A stretch of 64,000 nt of DNA from positions 124,001-188,000 of the forward strand of contig JADKDU010000006.1 of the NCBI GenBank assembly GCA_016714495.1. The letters run 5' to 3'. The stretch is from Hyphomonadaceae bacterium (GTDB taxonomy: Bacteria; Pseudomonadota; Alphaproteobacteria; Caulobacterales; Hyphomonadaceae). The translations under genes and the position numbers were made by a program. The notes beneath the pieces are model-generated. The model did no database searches, was not told the DNA's origin, and saw only the letters and a list, made by a program, of their open reading frames with translations. Positions 1 through 8,711 of this stretch are shown here, one piece after another (position 1 is the first letter of the stretch; every line of letters begins with the position of its first letter).

Positions 1-239
1 GCATTGGCTTCATCGGCCTTGTCGTGCCGCATCTTCTGCGCCCGCTGGTCGGACACACGCCAAGCCGATTGCTGCTTGCAAGCGCCTTGGGGGGAGGCGC
101 GCTTCTGCTTGCCGCGGACACGCTTGTGCGCATCCTCATGCTCGGGCCGGAACTGAAACTCGGCGTTCTGACCGCGCTTATCGGCGCGCCCTTCTTTCTC
201 TGGCTTATCTTCCGCGCGCGCACGGAGCTGGAGTCATGA
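1..239 (+). CDS. FecCD-family ABC transporter permease, C-terminal part (5' end outside window)
   Basis: Only the last ~78 residues are present; reading frame 3 is open from the window edge. The segment starting with GFIGLVVPHLLRPLVG is the conserved C-terminal region of FecCD/BtuC permeases, which carry iron-siderophore, haem or cobalamin through the inner membrane. Two hydrophobic helices follow. The stop codon overlaps the next gene's start (ATGA, 236-239), so permease and ATPase are translationally coupled. The substrate cannot be told from this fragment. Confidence 0.85.
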   Translation, partial: IGFIGLVVPHLLRPLVGHTPSRLLLASALGGGALLLAADTLVRILMLGPELKLGVLTALIGAPFFLWLIFRARTELES

Positions 240-982
240 GGCTCGAAGCCAAAGGGCTTAGCGTTTCGATCCGCGACCGCTCGCTCGTGTCGGACGCTTC
301 GCTGCACATAGCAGGCGGCGAACTTGTCGGGCTGATAGGTCCCAATGGCGCCGGCAAATCGACCCTCCTACGCGCTCTGCTCGGCATTCGCGAGAAGTCG
401 GCGGGCGACATACAACTCGACGGCCAAGACTTCCTCGCCATGTCGGGACGGGAGCGCGCGAGCGCCGTCGCCTTCCTCCCCCAAGAACGTCGCGTTGAAT
501 GGCGGTTGCCCGCTTATGACATCGTGATGCTTGGCCGCTATCCGCATCAGGTCGGCTTCGGCGGTCCCACGCCCGAAGATCGCGCCGCCGTTGAACGCGC
601 ACTCGATGCCGTTGATGGCCACAGCCTTCGTGACAGACCTGTAGCCGTGCTGTCAGGCGGCGAGCGTACACGCATTCTTCTTGCGCGTGCGCTGGCGGTC
701 GAGTCACCCATTCTGCTGGTCGACGAACCGATCGCAGCGCTGGATCCCTACCATCAGCTCCATGTCATGGAAATCCTGCGCGAACGCGCGCGCGATGGCG
801 CAGGCGTTCTCGCAGTCATTCACCACCTTGCACTGGCAGAGCGTTTCATGGACCGGCTCATCCTGATGGATGCAAGCCGCATTGTCGCCGAAGGCGCGCC
901 TATCGAGGTTCTGACTGCCGAGCGACTCGCCGCCGTCTATCGTATCGCCGGATCGCCGCCGCAGCGCATCCCAGCAGCATGA
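236..982 (+). CDS. ABC transporter ATP-binding protein (FecE/BtuD type)
   Basis: 248-residue ATPase that powers the permease just upstream. Visible motifs are Walker A (GPNGAGKST, ~residues 36-44), the signature LSGGERTRILLARALA (~139-154), Walker B (ILLVDEP), and the switch histidine in AVIHHLA. The length is normal for the FecE/BtuD/HmuV group that imports Fe-siderophores, haem or vitamin B12. It overlaps the permease by 4 bp and is the last gene of the operon, followed by an intrinsic terminator at 1052-1083. No periplasmic binding protein or TonB receptor lies in the window, so the ligand stays open. Confidence 0.92.
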   Translation: MRLEAKGLSVSIRDRSLVSDASLHIAGGELVGLIGPNGAGKSTLLRALLGIREKSAGDIQLDGQDFLAMSGRERASAVAFLPQERRVEWRLPAYDIVMLGRYPHQVGFGGPTPEDRAAVERALDAVDGHSLRDRPVAVLSGGERTRILLARALAVESPILLVDEPIAALDPYHQLHVMEILRERARDGAGVLAVIHHLALAERFMDRLILMDASRIVAEGAPIEVLTAERLAAVYRIAGSPPQRIPAA

Positions 983-1051
983 CAAGATGACACGTCTTTA
1001 AGACGCGAATGCCGATCAGCGCTCGTCTCCGCGATTACAAAACGGAAAGAC

Positions 1052-1083
1052 CCGGAGCATTTTCTCCGGCCCTTTTTATTTTT
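1052..1083 (+). terminator. Rho-independent terminator of the ABC transporter operon
   Basis: A perfect 6-bp stem (CCGGAG 1052-1057 with CTCCGG 1064-1069) and 6-nt loop are followed by a T-rich run at 1072-1083. It lies 70 bp after the ATPase stop. The rest of the 338-bp gap to opgG shows no gene. Confidence 0.8.
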
Positions 1084-1320
1084 GCGCCTGATCCAGAGGC
1101 GCCAAAGCACGCGTGTCAGCCCACAAGACCGCCGGCACAATTAAATCTCAGAAAGAAGAGGCCGTTTTCTGCATGTCGTTGAGGCGCCTTCCGCGAAGCA
1201 TACTAGATACTCGCAACAGATAGACGCCGTGGGGGCAAAGACGGCGCATTAGGGAAGAACGCAACGACGGGCAGCCTTGGTGGCGCAACCAGATGGTAGT
1301 TACGCGCGCGGGGTCTGTGC

Positions 1321-2871
1321 ATGTTATCGGTCGGGAAGGCAGTTGCCTCCATCCTCTTGCTTGGAGCGATAGCGTCTGGCGTTGCCGCCGCGCCCGCGCT
1401 GGCGTTCGAGCAGGCGCCGGCCACAAGCGCTGCAACCATTGCCGACAAGCTTTTCACTGACGCCGCTGCCCGCGCAGCCAGGCTGGCCGCTGCGCCCTAT
1501 GCGCCGCCTGCCAAGGATCTGCCAAAGGCTTTCGAAGGCCTCGATTATGACGGCTTCCGCAAGCTGCGTCCGCGCCCGGACAAGATGGTGTGGGGCGAAA
1601 CGGGCAATCCCTTCGCCGTCCTGCCTCTTCCTCGCGGCTGGGTCTATCCTCACACGATTGCAATCCATTTTGTGGACGCCGCCGGCAATATCGAGCGCCA
1701 TGCCTCGCCCTCCTTCGTGGATTTCGTCGACTTTCCCTGGGCCAACGACAATGCGCGCGCAGGCCTTGGCGCTTCAGGCTGGCGCGCGATCACGAAGCCG
1801 GGTCAGGCCGGCGTCGGGTATGAATTCGCTGTCATTCAGGGCGGCACGTATTTCCGCGCCGTCGGCGAGGGGCAGGTTTATGGCGTCTCCGCCCGCGCGC
1901 TGGCTATTGGCGTCGGATCGCCTGCCGGCGAAGAATTCCCCCGTTTCACCGAATTCTGGATCCTCGATCCAAAAGCCTTCAAATCGGATGCTGGCGAGAG
2001 CCTGACCTTCATCGCCATTTCGGATTCGCCGGCCGCCGCGGCCGCCTATCGCTTCGTGCTCCGGCCGGGAAGCGACGCGACCATTGATGTCGTGGCCGAG
2101 ATCCATCCGCGCACCGACATCGCTGAGCCTGGCCTCGCGCCCCTCTCAAGCATGTTCCTGCGAGGGACTGCCGACCCGCACATGAAGTCGGACGCGCGCG
2201 CCGAAGTGCATGACAGCGATGGCCTGTCGATCCTGACCGCTACTGGCGAGCACATCTGGCGCCCGCTGGCGAACCCCGCCGCCGTGCAGATGTCGGCCTT
2301 CGTCGCGACGCCCGCGGGCTTCGGGCTTGAACAGCGCCGTCGCGAGCCCGCCGCCTATGGCGACAGCGAAGCGAAATACGAACACCGACCCAGCATTTGG
2401 ATCGAACCCCACGGTGATTGGGGCGCCGGCGAAGTCCGTCTTCTCGAAATCCCGACCGCGAACGAATACGCCGACAACGTCGCCGCTTTCTGGCGCCCGG
2501 CCGAAGCCTGGCGCGCCGGCTCAGTTCAGCGCCTGACCTATCGTCTCCACTGGACGAACGCCCCGCAAGCCATGCCTGTCGCCCGCGTCGTGTCGACGGA
2601 AATCCTGCCCGTTCCCGAAAGCAGACGCCTGCAGCGCATCAATATCGACTTCAGCGGCCAGCCCGGCTTTGCCGAAAAAGATCTCAAGCCCGACGTCTGG
2701 TCGACAGCGGGCGCTCTCTCGAACATCCGCATGACGCGTGAGGATGAAGTCGTCCGCCTCTCCTTCGACCTCGACCCCGGCGCTTCGCCGGTTGTCGAAC
2801 TACATGCCGCCCTCGCCGACTCCTCCTCCCAACAGACAGAAACGTGGTTGTTCCGATGGACGCCAGAGTAA
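1321..2871 (+). CDS. opgG: Osmoregulated periplasmic glucan biosynthesis protein G
   Basis: 516 residues. A signal peptide (~1-29, ending in APALA) exports it to the periplasm, where OpgG/MdoG-family proteins act on nascent beta-glucan chains. The N-terminal motif FEGLDYDGFRKLRPRP and the central GQVYGVSARALAIG followed by FPRFTEFWILDP are family hallmarks, and length matches the family (~510). The C-terminal beta-sandwich has PWLNA-like glucan-binding features. It overlaps opgH by 16 bp, so the two form an operon. OpgD, a paralogue, cannot be fully excluded, but the opgGH order and a Sec-like rather than twin-arginine signal favour OpgG. Confidence 0.92.
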   Translation: MLSVGKAVASILLLGAIASGVAAAPALAFEQAPATSAATIADKLFTDAAARAARLAAAPYAPPAKDLPKAFEGLDYDGFRKLRPRPDKMVWGETGNPFAVLPLPRGWVYPHTIAIHFVDAAGNIERHASPSFVDFVDFPWANDNARAGLGASGWRAITKPGQAGVGYEFAVIQGGTYFRAVGEGQVYGVSARALAIGVGSPAGEEFPRFTEFWILDPKAFKSDAGESLTFIAISDSPAAAAAYRFVLRPGSDATIDVVAEIHPRTDIAEPGLAPLSSMFLRGTADPHMKSDARAEVHDSDGLSILTATGEHIWRPLANPAAVQMSAFVATPAGFGLEQRRREPAAYGDSEAKYEHRPSIWIEPHGDWGAGEVRLLEIPTANEYADNVAAFWRPAEAWRAGSVQRLTYRLHWTNAPQAMPVARVVSTEILPVPESRRLQRINIDFSGQPGFAEKDLKPDVWSTAGALSNIRMTREDEVVRLSFDLDPGASPVVELHAALADSSSQQTETWLFRWTPE

Positions 2872-4775
2872 AGCTCGACGCCCCGCTGCTGGTCATCCGG
2901 CCGGTCCGGCCGGAGACGCCGCCCGAAGCGCCGCTGGCGATGCCTCAGCAGAGGATATCGGCCGAACGCGTGCGTCTGCACGGTGAAACGGACGGGCGCT
3001 GGCGCCTCGGCACGCTGCTGGCCGCCGCGCTTGGCGTCACTGCGCTGGCGACGCTGCACGCCTGGAGCATGCTGAACGCCGATGGCGTGAGCTTGCTGGA
3101 ATGGCTTGGCCTTGTGCTTCTCGCCGCCAACCTCGCCTGGATCTCGCTCGCCGCTGCAACCGCCGTGGCAGGCGCGGCGATCCTGGCGTCGCGCGAACCC
3201 GGCCAGCCGACCAGCCTCAAGGCGTTGGACACGACGTCGCTAACGGCGATCGTCTTCCCCATCCGCAATGAAGACACGAGCAGCGTCACCGCAGGCGCGC
3301 AGGCCATCTATGACGCTCTCGCCCGCGCTGGCGCAGCGAACGCGTTCGAAATTTTCTTCCTGAGCGACACAACTGATCCCGAACTCGCGCATGACGAAGC
3401 AGACGCCATTCAGCGCCTCCGCGCCGCGCGGCCGGACGCCGCCATCTTCTATCGCCGCCGCACGCTCAATCACGGCCGCAAGGCCGGCAACGTATCGGAC
3501 TTCGTGCGTCGCTGGGGCGGCCGCTACGACTACATGGCCGTGTTCGATGCAGACAGTCTGATGTCGGCCGAAGCGCTGATCGAGCTCGTGCAACGCATGG
3601 ACGACCGGCCGCGCACTGCGTTGATCCAGACAGTTCCTTCGATCGTCAACGCTCAGACGATGATGGCGCGCTCGCAACAATTCGCGATGCGCGCCTATGG
3701 CCAGATTTTCGGAACCGGCCTTGCCTGGTGGTCGGGCGGCGCCGGGAATTTCTGGGGCCATAACGCCATCATCCGCGTCGCGGCGTTTGCCGCAAACGCC
3801 GGCCTGCCGGACCTGCCTGGCCGCGGGCCTCTTGGCGGACACATTATGAGCCATGACTTCATCGAAGCGGCCCTGCTTCGCCGCGCCGGCTGGCGTGTCG
3901 AGATCGCGCCGGAAATCGACGGCAGCTACGAGGAATCCCCTCCGACGCTCGACGACCTGGCCGCACGTGACCGTCGCTGGGCGCAAGGCAACCTCCAACA
4001 CCTAAAGCTAGTCGGCGCGCGTGGTTTCGATGCCGTAAGCCGGGCGCACATCCTCGCGGGCGTGATGGGTTATGTCTCTGCGCTGCTCTGGTTCTCGCTG
4101 ATCATGGTGAGCGCTGTTCTCGCCTGGATCGGCACGCCCGGCGCGCCGCGCGGCGAAGGCGGCGGCATCGATATCTCGCTGCTGTTGCTGACTACGTTGA
4201 TCGTGCTGTCGCCCAAATGGTTGGCGCTCATCCTGTGGGCGATGGGCCGTCTGCCGGGCTGGGAGCATCAGCGCGGCTTTGTCGGCGGCCTGATTGCCGA
4301 GGCTGCCGTCTCGGCGGCAACGGCGCCGATCATGATGATCAGCCAGGCGCAGGCCGTGATCGCGCCCTTCCTCGGCCGCGATGCCGGCTGGCGACCTCAG
4401 GCCCGTGTCGCCGTCTCGGGCGCATCCACCGGAAGCCGCTTCAAGCCGCAAGTCTTCGTCGGCCTTGGCCTTTGCGCGACCATGCTCGTGAGCGCCGGCT
4501 TCGCGGCGTGGACGTTGCCGGTCGCGGTCAGTCTGGTCTTCGCCCGCCCGATCGCCGCCGGCCTCGCTTACACCCCGCGCCGCCGCAGCTGGTTGTGGCG
4601 CATCCTCGCAACCCCGGAAGACCTGAAGCCGCCCGCAGTCGTGACGGCCGCGCGCCGGGCGACAACCCGCTTCACCTGGGAAGCATCAACACAGCCGATC
4701 CGGATCGCGCCCGCGCTTGCACCCATCTCGCTGGCGACCCAGCGTGTCGAGAAAGCGCACAAACTATCCGTGTAG
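2856..4775 (+). CDS. opgH: Glucans biosynthesis glucosyltransferase H
   Basis: About 639 residues; inner-membrane GT2 enzyme that polymerises UDP-glucose into the linear backbone of periplasmic glucans. Two N-terminal membrane helices precede the cytoplasmic GT-A domain with GRKAGNV, the metal-binding DADSLMS, and the RDRRWAQGNLQH element (Q/RxxRW-type acceptor motif). More helices follow (LLWFSLIMVSAVLAWIG, LLLLTTLIVLSPKWLALILW). ATG 2856 is chosen over an in-frame GTG at 2844 because it gives MDARVKLD without added sequence; it overlaps opgG. The C-terminus is shorter than in E. coli MdoH (847 aa), as is usual in alphaproteobacteria. Confidence 0.93.
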   Translation: MDARVKLDAPLLVIRPVRPETPPEAPLAMPQQRISAERVRLHGETDGRWRLGTLLAAALGVTALATLHAWSMLNADGVSLLEWLGLVLLAANLAWISLAAATAVAGAAILASREPGQPTSLKALDTTSLTAIVFPIRNEDTSSVTAGAQAIYDALARAGAANAFEIFFLSDTTDPELAHDEADAIQRLRAARPDAAIFYRRRTLNHGRKAGNVSDFVRRWGGRYDYMAVFDADSLMSAEALIELVQRMDDRPRTALIQTVPSIVNAQTMMARSQQFAMRAYGQIFGTGLAWWSGGAGNFWGHNAIIRVAAFAANAGLPDLPGRGPLGGHIMSHDFIEAALLRRAGWRVEIAPEIDGSYEESPPTLDDLAARDRRWAQGNLQHLKLVGARGFDAVSRAHILAGVMGYVSALLWFSLIMVSAVLAWIGTPGAPRGEGGGIDISLLLLTTLIVLSPKWLALILWAMGRLPGWEHQRGFVGGLIAEAAVSAATAPIMMISQAQAVIAPFLGRDAGWRPQARVAVSGASTGSRFKPQVFVGLGLCATMLVSAGFAAWTLPVAVSLVFARPIAAGLAYTPRRRSWLWRILATPEDLKPPAVVTAARRATTRFTWEASTQPIRIAPALAPISLATQRVEKAHKLSV

Positions 4776-4821
4776 AAACGCAGGGCGTCAGTTGGCGCGA
4801 GGGCGCTTAAGGTTGGCGGGG

Positions 4822-6369
4822 TCACTCCGCCAGCACTGGTTGCCCCGGCCCGGGGTTGCCGGCGGCCGCGCCGTGGCCCTCTAACTTCACATTCTTCATC
4901 GCCAGCGCGAACACCAGCCCGAGCGCAAACAGCCCCGCGCCGGTGTAGTACACCATCGAGAACGCCGAGGTGAACACAGTCACCACTTCGTGCGCCGCCG
5001 CCGCGGGCAGAGTCGCAATTACGCTCGGCGTCATCTCCTTCATCGGTCCGGGCATGACCGCCAGCGTCTCTGGGCTTATCCCCTCCTGCCCGCGCACAAG
5101 TCCAGCCGTCAGAATCCCGCCATTCGCCGCCAGGCCCAGAGACGCCCCGATCATTCGCGCCAGCGTCAGCGTTCCCGTCGCCGCGCCGACATCCTTGCGC
5201 GGCGCCGCCGCCTGCACCGCGACCATCAGCGTTTGCATTTGCAATCCCATCGACGCGGAGAAGAAGAACATCCCCACCCCGATCACCCAGACTGGAGTCG
5301 CCGCAGTGACCGTGGTGAAAAACAACAGGACCACAATACCCAGCGCCATCGCGGCGATTGGATAGGGTTTGTACCGACCCGTCTGCGCAACGAGATATCC
5401 CGTGCCGACAGAGGCGACCAGCGATCCCACCGACGACGGCAGGAACAGCAGGCCCGCCAGGGCCGGCGGCAGCCCCGTGACCGTCTGCAGGAACAGCGCG
5501 AAATAGTTGAGCATGCCCAGAGAGGCGACGCCCGCAATCACCGAGATCAGCAGCGCAAGCGCGATGGTCGAATTACCCAGGAGATGGAGCGGCACCATTG
5601 GTTCGCTCGCCCGACGCTCCACAAGCACGAAGGCGATCAACGCCACGACGATCAGGACCGGCAGCACATAGACCATCACCCCGCCATAGCCGCCGCCCAG
5701 CGCCTCTTCGGCCCAGAACACCAAGGCCGTCACTGCGCCTGCCAGCAGCAAGCCGCCCGGAAAATCGATCTTGGGCTGCCGCCCCGTTGCAAAGTTCGGC
5801 ATGGCGAACGCCAGCACGGCGATCACTGCAACGCCGATGGGCAGGTTGACCAGAAAGATGTATTCCCATCCGAACGCCTGGCTGATCAGCCCGCCGGCCA
5901 CTGGCCCGATCAGCCCTGACAACGTGAAGACTGCCGAGCTGAAGCCCTGATACTTCGCCCGTTCCCGCGGCTCGAACAGGTCGGCCATGACGCCGAAGGC
6001 CAGCGTCATCAGGCCCCCGCCGCCCAATCCCTGCAGCACGCGCGCAGCAATCAGGGCCTCCATGGACCACGCTATGCCGCAAGCCAGCGAACCGGCCACG
6101 AACAACGCGATCGCAACCATGAAGACCCGCTTGCGTCCAAACAGGTCGCTCAGCTTGCCGTAGAAGGGCGTCACCGCCGCCGTCGCCAGCAGATAGGACG
6201 CCCCTACCCAGCCAAAGAGTTCGAGATTTCCCAGATCCGCCGCGATCGTCGGCAGCGCCGTCGCCACGATCTGCATGTCGAGCGTCGCCATGAACATGCC
6301 GACCAGCGCGGCGACGTAGATCGTCATCTTGCGACGCCGCGAGATCGGCAGGGTTGTTGGCTCGGTCAT
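4822..6369 (-). CDS. MFS drug efflux transporter, DHA2 (EmrB/QacA) family
   Basis: 515 residues with about 14 membrane helices, the DHA2 topology of proton-driven drug exporters. Motif A-like GKLSDLFGRKRVF follows helix 2, and helix 1 contains the family D in MATLDMQIVATALPTIAADL. The gene diverges from a MarR regulator, and the palindrome at 6410-6438 lies 41 bp upstream of its start, so it is probably repressed by that regulator and induced by a small lipophilic compound. It converges on opgH with a 46-bp gap. No membrane-fusion partner is present, so it may act alone. Confidence 0.92.
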   Translation of the reverse strand: MTEPTTLPISRRRKMTIYVAALVGMFMATLDMQIVATALPTIAADLGNLELFGWVGASYLLATAAVTPFYGKLSDLFGRKRVFMVAIALFVAGSLACGIAWSMEALIAARVLQGLGGGGLMTLAFGVMADLFEPRERAKYQGFSSAVFTLSGLIGPVAGGLISQAFGWEYIFLVNLPIGVAVIAVLAFAMPNFATGRQPKIDFPGGLLLAGAVTALVFWAEEALGGGYGGVMVYVLPVLIVVALIAFVLVERRASEPMVPLHLLGNSTIALALLISVIAGVASLGMLNYFALFLQTVTGLPPALAGLLFLPSSVGSLVASVGTGYLVAQTGRYKPYPIAAMALGIVVLLFFTTVTAATPVWVIGVGMFFFSASMGLQMQTLMVAVQAAAPRKDVGAATGTLTLARMIGASLGLAANGGILTAGLVRGQEGISPETLAVMPGPMKEMTPSVIATLPAAAAHEVVTVFTSAFSMVYYTGAGLFALGLVFALAMKNVKLEGHGAAAGNPGPGQPVLAE

Positions 6370-6409
6370 GACGCGTCCCCGAAAAATTCCGCGCCAAAAT
6401 GTGTTGGGG

Positions 6410-6438
6410 TCAAATATATGTCAAGATCATATATTGGA
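6410..6438. promoter_or_regulatory. Palindromic operator between MFS pump and MarR gene
   Basis: AATATATG (6413-6420) and CATATATT (6428-6435) are perfect inverted arms separated by 7 bp; adding the outer bases gives 10 of 11 matched pairs over 6410-6438. Size and AT-rich character fit a MarR dimer site. It sits between two divergent starts, so one bound dimer could repress both genes. Confidence 0.75.
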
Positions 6439-6467
6439 CTTTGTCCTATAATTTGCTACGAGATTCC

Positions 6468-7013
6468 ATGACCAAAACAACCGACAAGCCCGCCAATCTG
6501 CATTTCCAGATGCTGCTCGACCTTGGGCTCTCGCCGGTGGCTGCGCAGGCCACGATGGATATCGACGCCGTCATGTCCGAGATTCGCCGCTCCATGAACA
6601 AGCGCGAGCTTGGCCGCGCCGCCCTGCGCGACCTCGCGCTGCCGCTCGATACCGCCGATCTTGATATTCTCAACGCGCTGGACGGCTGCTCCTCGCATTC
6701 CGGAGAGGTCACGGTCGGCTTCGTGGCCGAGCGGCTGAGCGTCGATCCATCCCGCGCCAGCCGTATTGTCGCCGACGCCGTCGATAAAGGCATCGTGCGC
6801 CGCGTCGCATCGCAATCGGATTCGCGCCGCATCGTCCTTGAACTGACCCAAACAGGTCTGGCCTATGCCTTGGCTATCCGCAAATACAAATGGAAAGTCT
6901 TTGCCGACGCCCTCGACCAATGGTCCGAGAAAGATCTGGTCACCTTTGCCCGCCTCTTCAGCCGCTTCAGCGACTGGATGACGCAAGCAAAAGCGAATGC
7001 TGGCAAACCCTAG
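6468..7013 (+). CDS. MarR-family transcriptional regulator
   Basis: 181 residues from ATG 6468. The winged helix is visible (GEVTVGFVAERLSVDPSRASRIVADAVDKGIVRR, then the wing with SDSRRIVLELTQTG), flanked by dimerisation helices. An in-frame upstream ATG (6399) would place the operator inside the coding region, so 6468 is preferred. It is divergent from the MFS pump and shares a palindromic operator, the standard arrangement for an autoregulated efflux repressor. The ligand is unknown. It is the last gene before the candidate island boundary at 7034. Confidence 0.9.
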   Translation: MTKTTDKPANLHFQMLLDLGLSPVAAQATMDIDAVMSEIRRSMNKRELGRAALRDLALPLDTADLDILNALDGCSSHSGEVTVGFVAERLSVDPSRASRIVADAVDKGIVRRVASQSDSRRIVLELTQTGLAYALAIRKYKWKVFADALDQWSEKDLVTFARLFSRFSDWMTQAKANAGKP

Positions 7014-7033
7014 CAAGGCGCAGCAGTTCACTC

Positions 7034-7047
7034 AGGCTGGTGGGCGG
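7034..7047. repeat. 14-bp direct repeat of tRNA-Val 3' end (candidate att site, left)
   Basis: AGGCTGGTGGGCGG here is identical to 36543-36556, which covers the last ten bases of tRNA-Val including CCA plus four bases beyond. Both copies lie in the same orientation. A distal copy of a tRNA 3' end is the usual scar of site-specific integration. The similarity stops after 14 bp and no integrase gene is visible between the copies, so chance is not excluded. Confidence 0.5.
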
Positions 7048-7154
7048 CGCCCGTGGTGCTGACGCTGGTTCACGGGCTTCACGGGATGTGGGGTGAGAGA
7101 GGTTCGGAGGACAAAGCTTGCGAGACTGGATGACCTAATCGGGTATTTGCGGGT

Positions 7155-8213
7155 ATGGGCCTCAAGACTGATTCCCTGCTGATTACCCCCGATATACTGG
7201 CCCTCGTCTCCGAGATCGACGAGTTCAAAGGAGCCCGGCGTGCGCTTGGCACGCTCCCGCCTGAGCGGCTTTCCATCCTGCGCCGTGTCGCGACGATTGA
7301 GAGCATCGGTTCTTCCACCCGCATCGAGGGCGGCAAGCTTTCGGACGCGGACGTTGAGCGGCTGCTCGCGAACCTCGACATCAAGACGTTCCAGTCGCGT
7401 GATGAGCAAGAAGTCGCGGGCTACGCGCAGGTGATGGAGATGCTGTTCGCGTCGTATGAAGCAATCGACCTCACCGAAAACCACGTCATGCAGCTGCACC
7501 GCGACCTGCTTGCGTTCAGCGAGAAGGACGAGCGCCATCGCAGCGCGTACAAGACGCTCGCGAACCATGTCAGCGCGTTCGATGAAAACGGCAAAGAGAT
7601 CGGCGTCATCTTCGAAACGGCTACGCCGTTTGATACGCCGAGAAAGACGGAAGAGCTGGTCGTCTGGACGCGCCGCCAACTTCAAGAGCAAAGCTTGCAT
7701 CCCTTGCTCATGGCTTCGGTCTTCACCGTCGACTTCTTGGAAATCCACCCTTTCCAGGATTGGAACAGCAGGCTGTCTCGCGTCCTCACAACGCTTTTGC
7801 TGATGCGCAGCGGCTACAGCTATGTCCCCTACTCATCGCTGGAGAGCGTTATCGAGAACAGCAAGGAGGGCTATTACCTTGCCCTGCGCCAGACCCAACG
7901 CACCATTCGAAGCGAGAAGCCGAACTGGCAGCCCTGGCTCGTCTACTTCCTGCGCACGCTTCAACAGCAGAAGCGGCGGCTGGAGAAAAAGATTGAGCGC
8001 GAACGCATCATCTTAGGCACCCCCCCCGAACTCTCGCTGCGAATTCTGCGCTTTGTCAAAGAGCGCGGGCGCATTTCTATTGCCGAAATTGTGGCGCTCA
8101 CAGGCGCGAACCGCAACACTGTGAAGAAGCATCTCGCGGCGCTGCTCGAAGCCAAGCACCTCAGCCAGAACGGCGCTGGCAAAGGAACATGGTATAGCGC
8201 GCCTAGTGCATAG
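7155..8213 (+). CDS. Fic-family protein with altered catalytic loop
   Basis: 352 residues: a Fic_N region (~1-100), the Fic core, and a C-terminal winged helix (ISIAEIVALTGANRNTVKKHLAALLEA). Fic proteins transfer AMP to target hydroxyls. The inhibitory helix motif (S/T)xxxE(G/N) is present as S54-TRI-E58-G59. The catalytic loop reads HPFQDWNSRLSR (His198-Arg209); the family rule is HPFx(D/E)GNGRxxR, so both glycines are replaced (Trp203, Ser205). Each change is one base from a glycine codon (TGG from GGG, AGC from GGC). His198 and the arginines remain. Activity is therefore doubtful; the winged helix may still bind DNA. First gene inside the candidate island. Confidence 0.88.
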   Translation: MGLKTDSLLITPDILALVSEIDEFKGARRALGTLPPERLSILRRVATIESIGSSTRIEGGKLSDADVERLLANLDIKTFQSRDEQEVAGYAQVMEMLFASYEAIDLTENHVMQLHRDLLAFSEKDERHRSAYKTLANHVSAFDENGKEIGVIFETATPFDTPRKTEELVVWTRRQLQEQSLHPLLMASVFTVDFLEIHPFQDWNSRLSRVLTTLLLMRSGYSYVPYSSLESVIENSKEGYYLALRQTQRTIRSEKPNWQPWLVYFLRTLQQQKRRLEKKIERERIILGTPPELSLRILRFVKERGRISIAEIVALTGANRNTVKKHLAALLEAKHLSQNGAGKGTWYSAPSA

Positions 8214-8242
8214 GCATCGCTGAACCGGCCTCGATTGAAGAG

Positions 8243-8584
8243 ATGGCGACGTTGGAATTTACGCCATGGGCACGACACGACAGCGAATGGACGCCGCCGT
8301 CGAATGAAGAATGGACAAGCCTTGCCAATCCTCACCTGATTTCCGTCCGTCTAGCCTGGCTCACGCTTCACAAGTCGAAAGGCGAGTTGATTGAAGCCGC
8401 CGAGCACCTCGGAGGCGAGGCGCTGATGGACCTTGTCGGCCAGACCGGACGATCGGCTGACTGGTTCGAAGGGCTACGCCAACTGCTCGCCAGTGCGGAG
8501 ACTCGCATCATGTGCGCCTTGGGGGCGCAACGCTCCCGGGAGGACGGGCGCCACCAACGTCGATTCTCAAACCCCAATTGCTAG
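8243..8584 (+). CDS. Small hypothetical protein
   Basis: 113 residues, begins 29 bp after the fic gene on the same strand. The middle (SKGELIEAAEHLGGEALMDLVGQTG, then WFEGLRQLLASAETRIMCAL) resembles short uncharacterised alphaproteobacterial proteins made of amphipathic helices. The last ~18 residues are arginine-rich and look out of frame, so the 3' end may be frameshifted or replaced. No function can be assigned. Confidence 0.5.
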   Translation: MATLEFTPWARHDSEWTPPSNEEWTSLANPHLISVRLAWLTLHKSKGELIEAAEHLGGEALMDLVGQTGRSADWFEGLRQLLASAETRIMCALGAQRSREDGRHQRRFSNPNC

Positions 8585-8711
8585 CGCCTCGGCGGGTTCA
8601 ATGGAGGGACGTAGATCGTACATTTCCAACTGTACCCTGAAACACCGCGTGTCTTCTGTCGGCAATGGCGTGGACTCACCCATGCGACGCACTAAACAGA
8701 CATATCCTGAC

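Noticed and set aside
4990..5919. 309-codon plus-strand frame inside the MFS gene
   Set aside because: Low-complexity Arg/Gln/His sequence, a shadow of the membrane protein on the minus strand.
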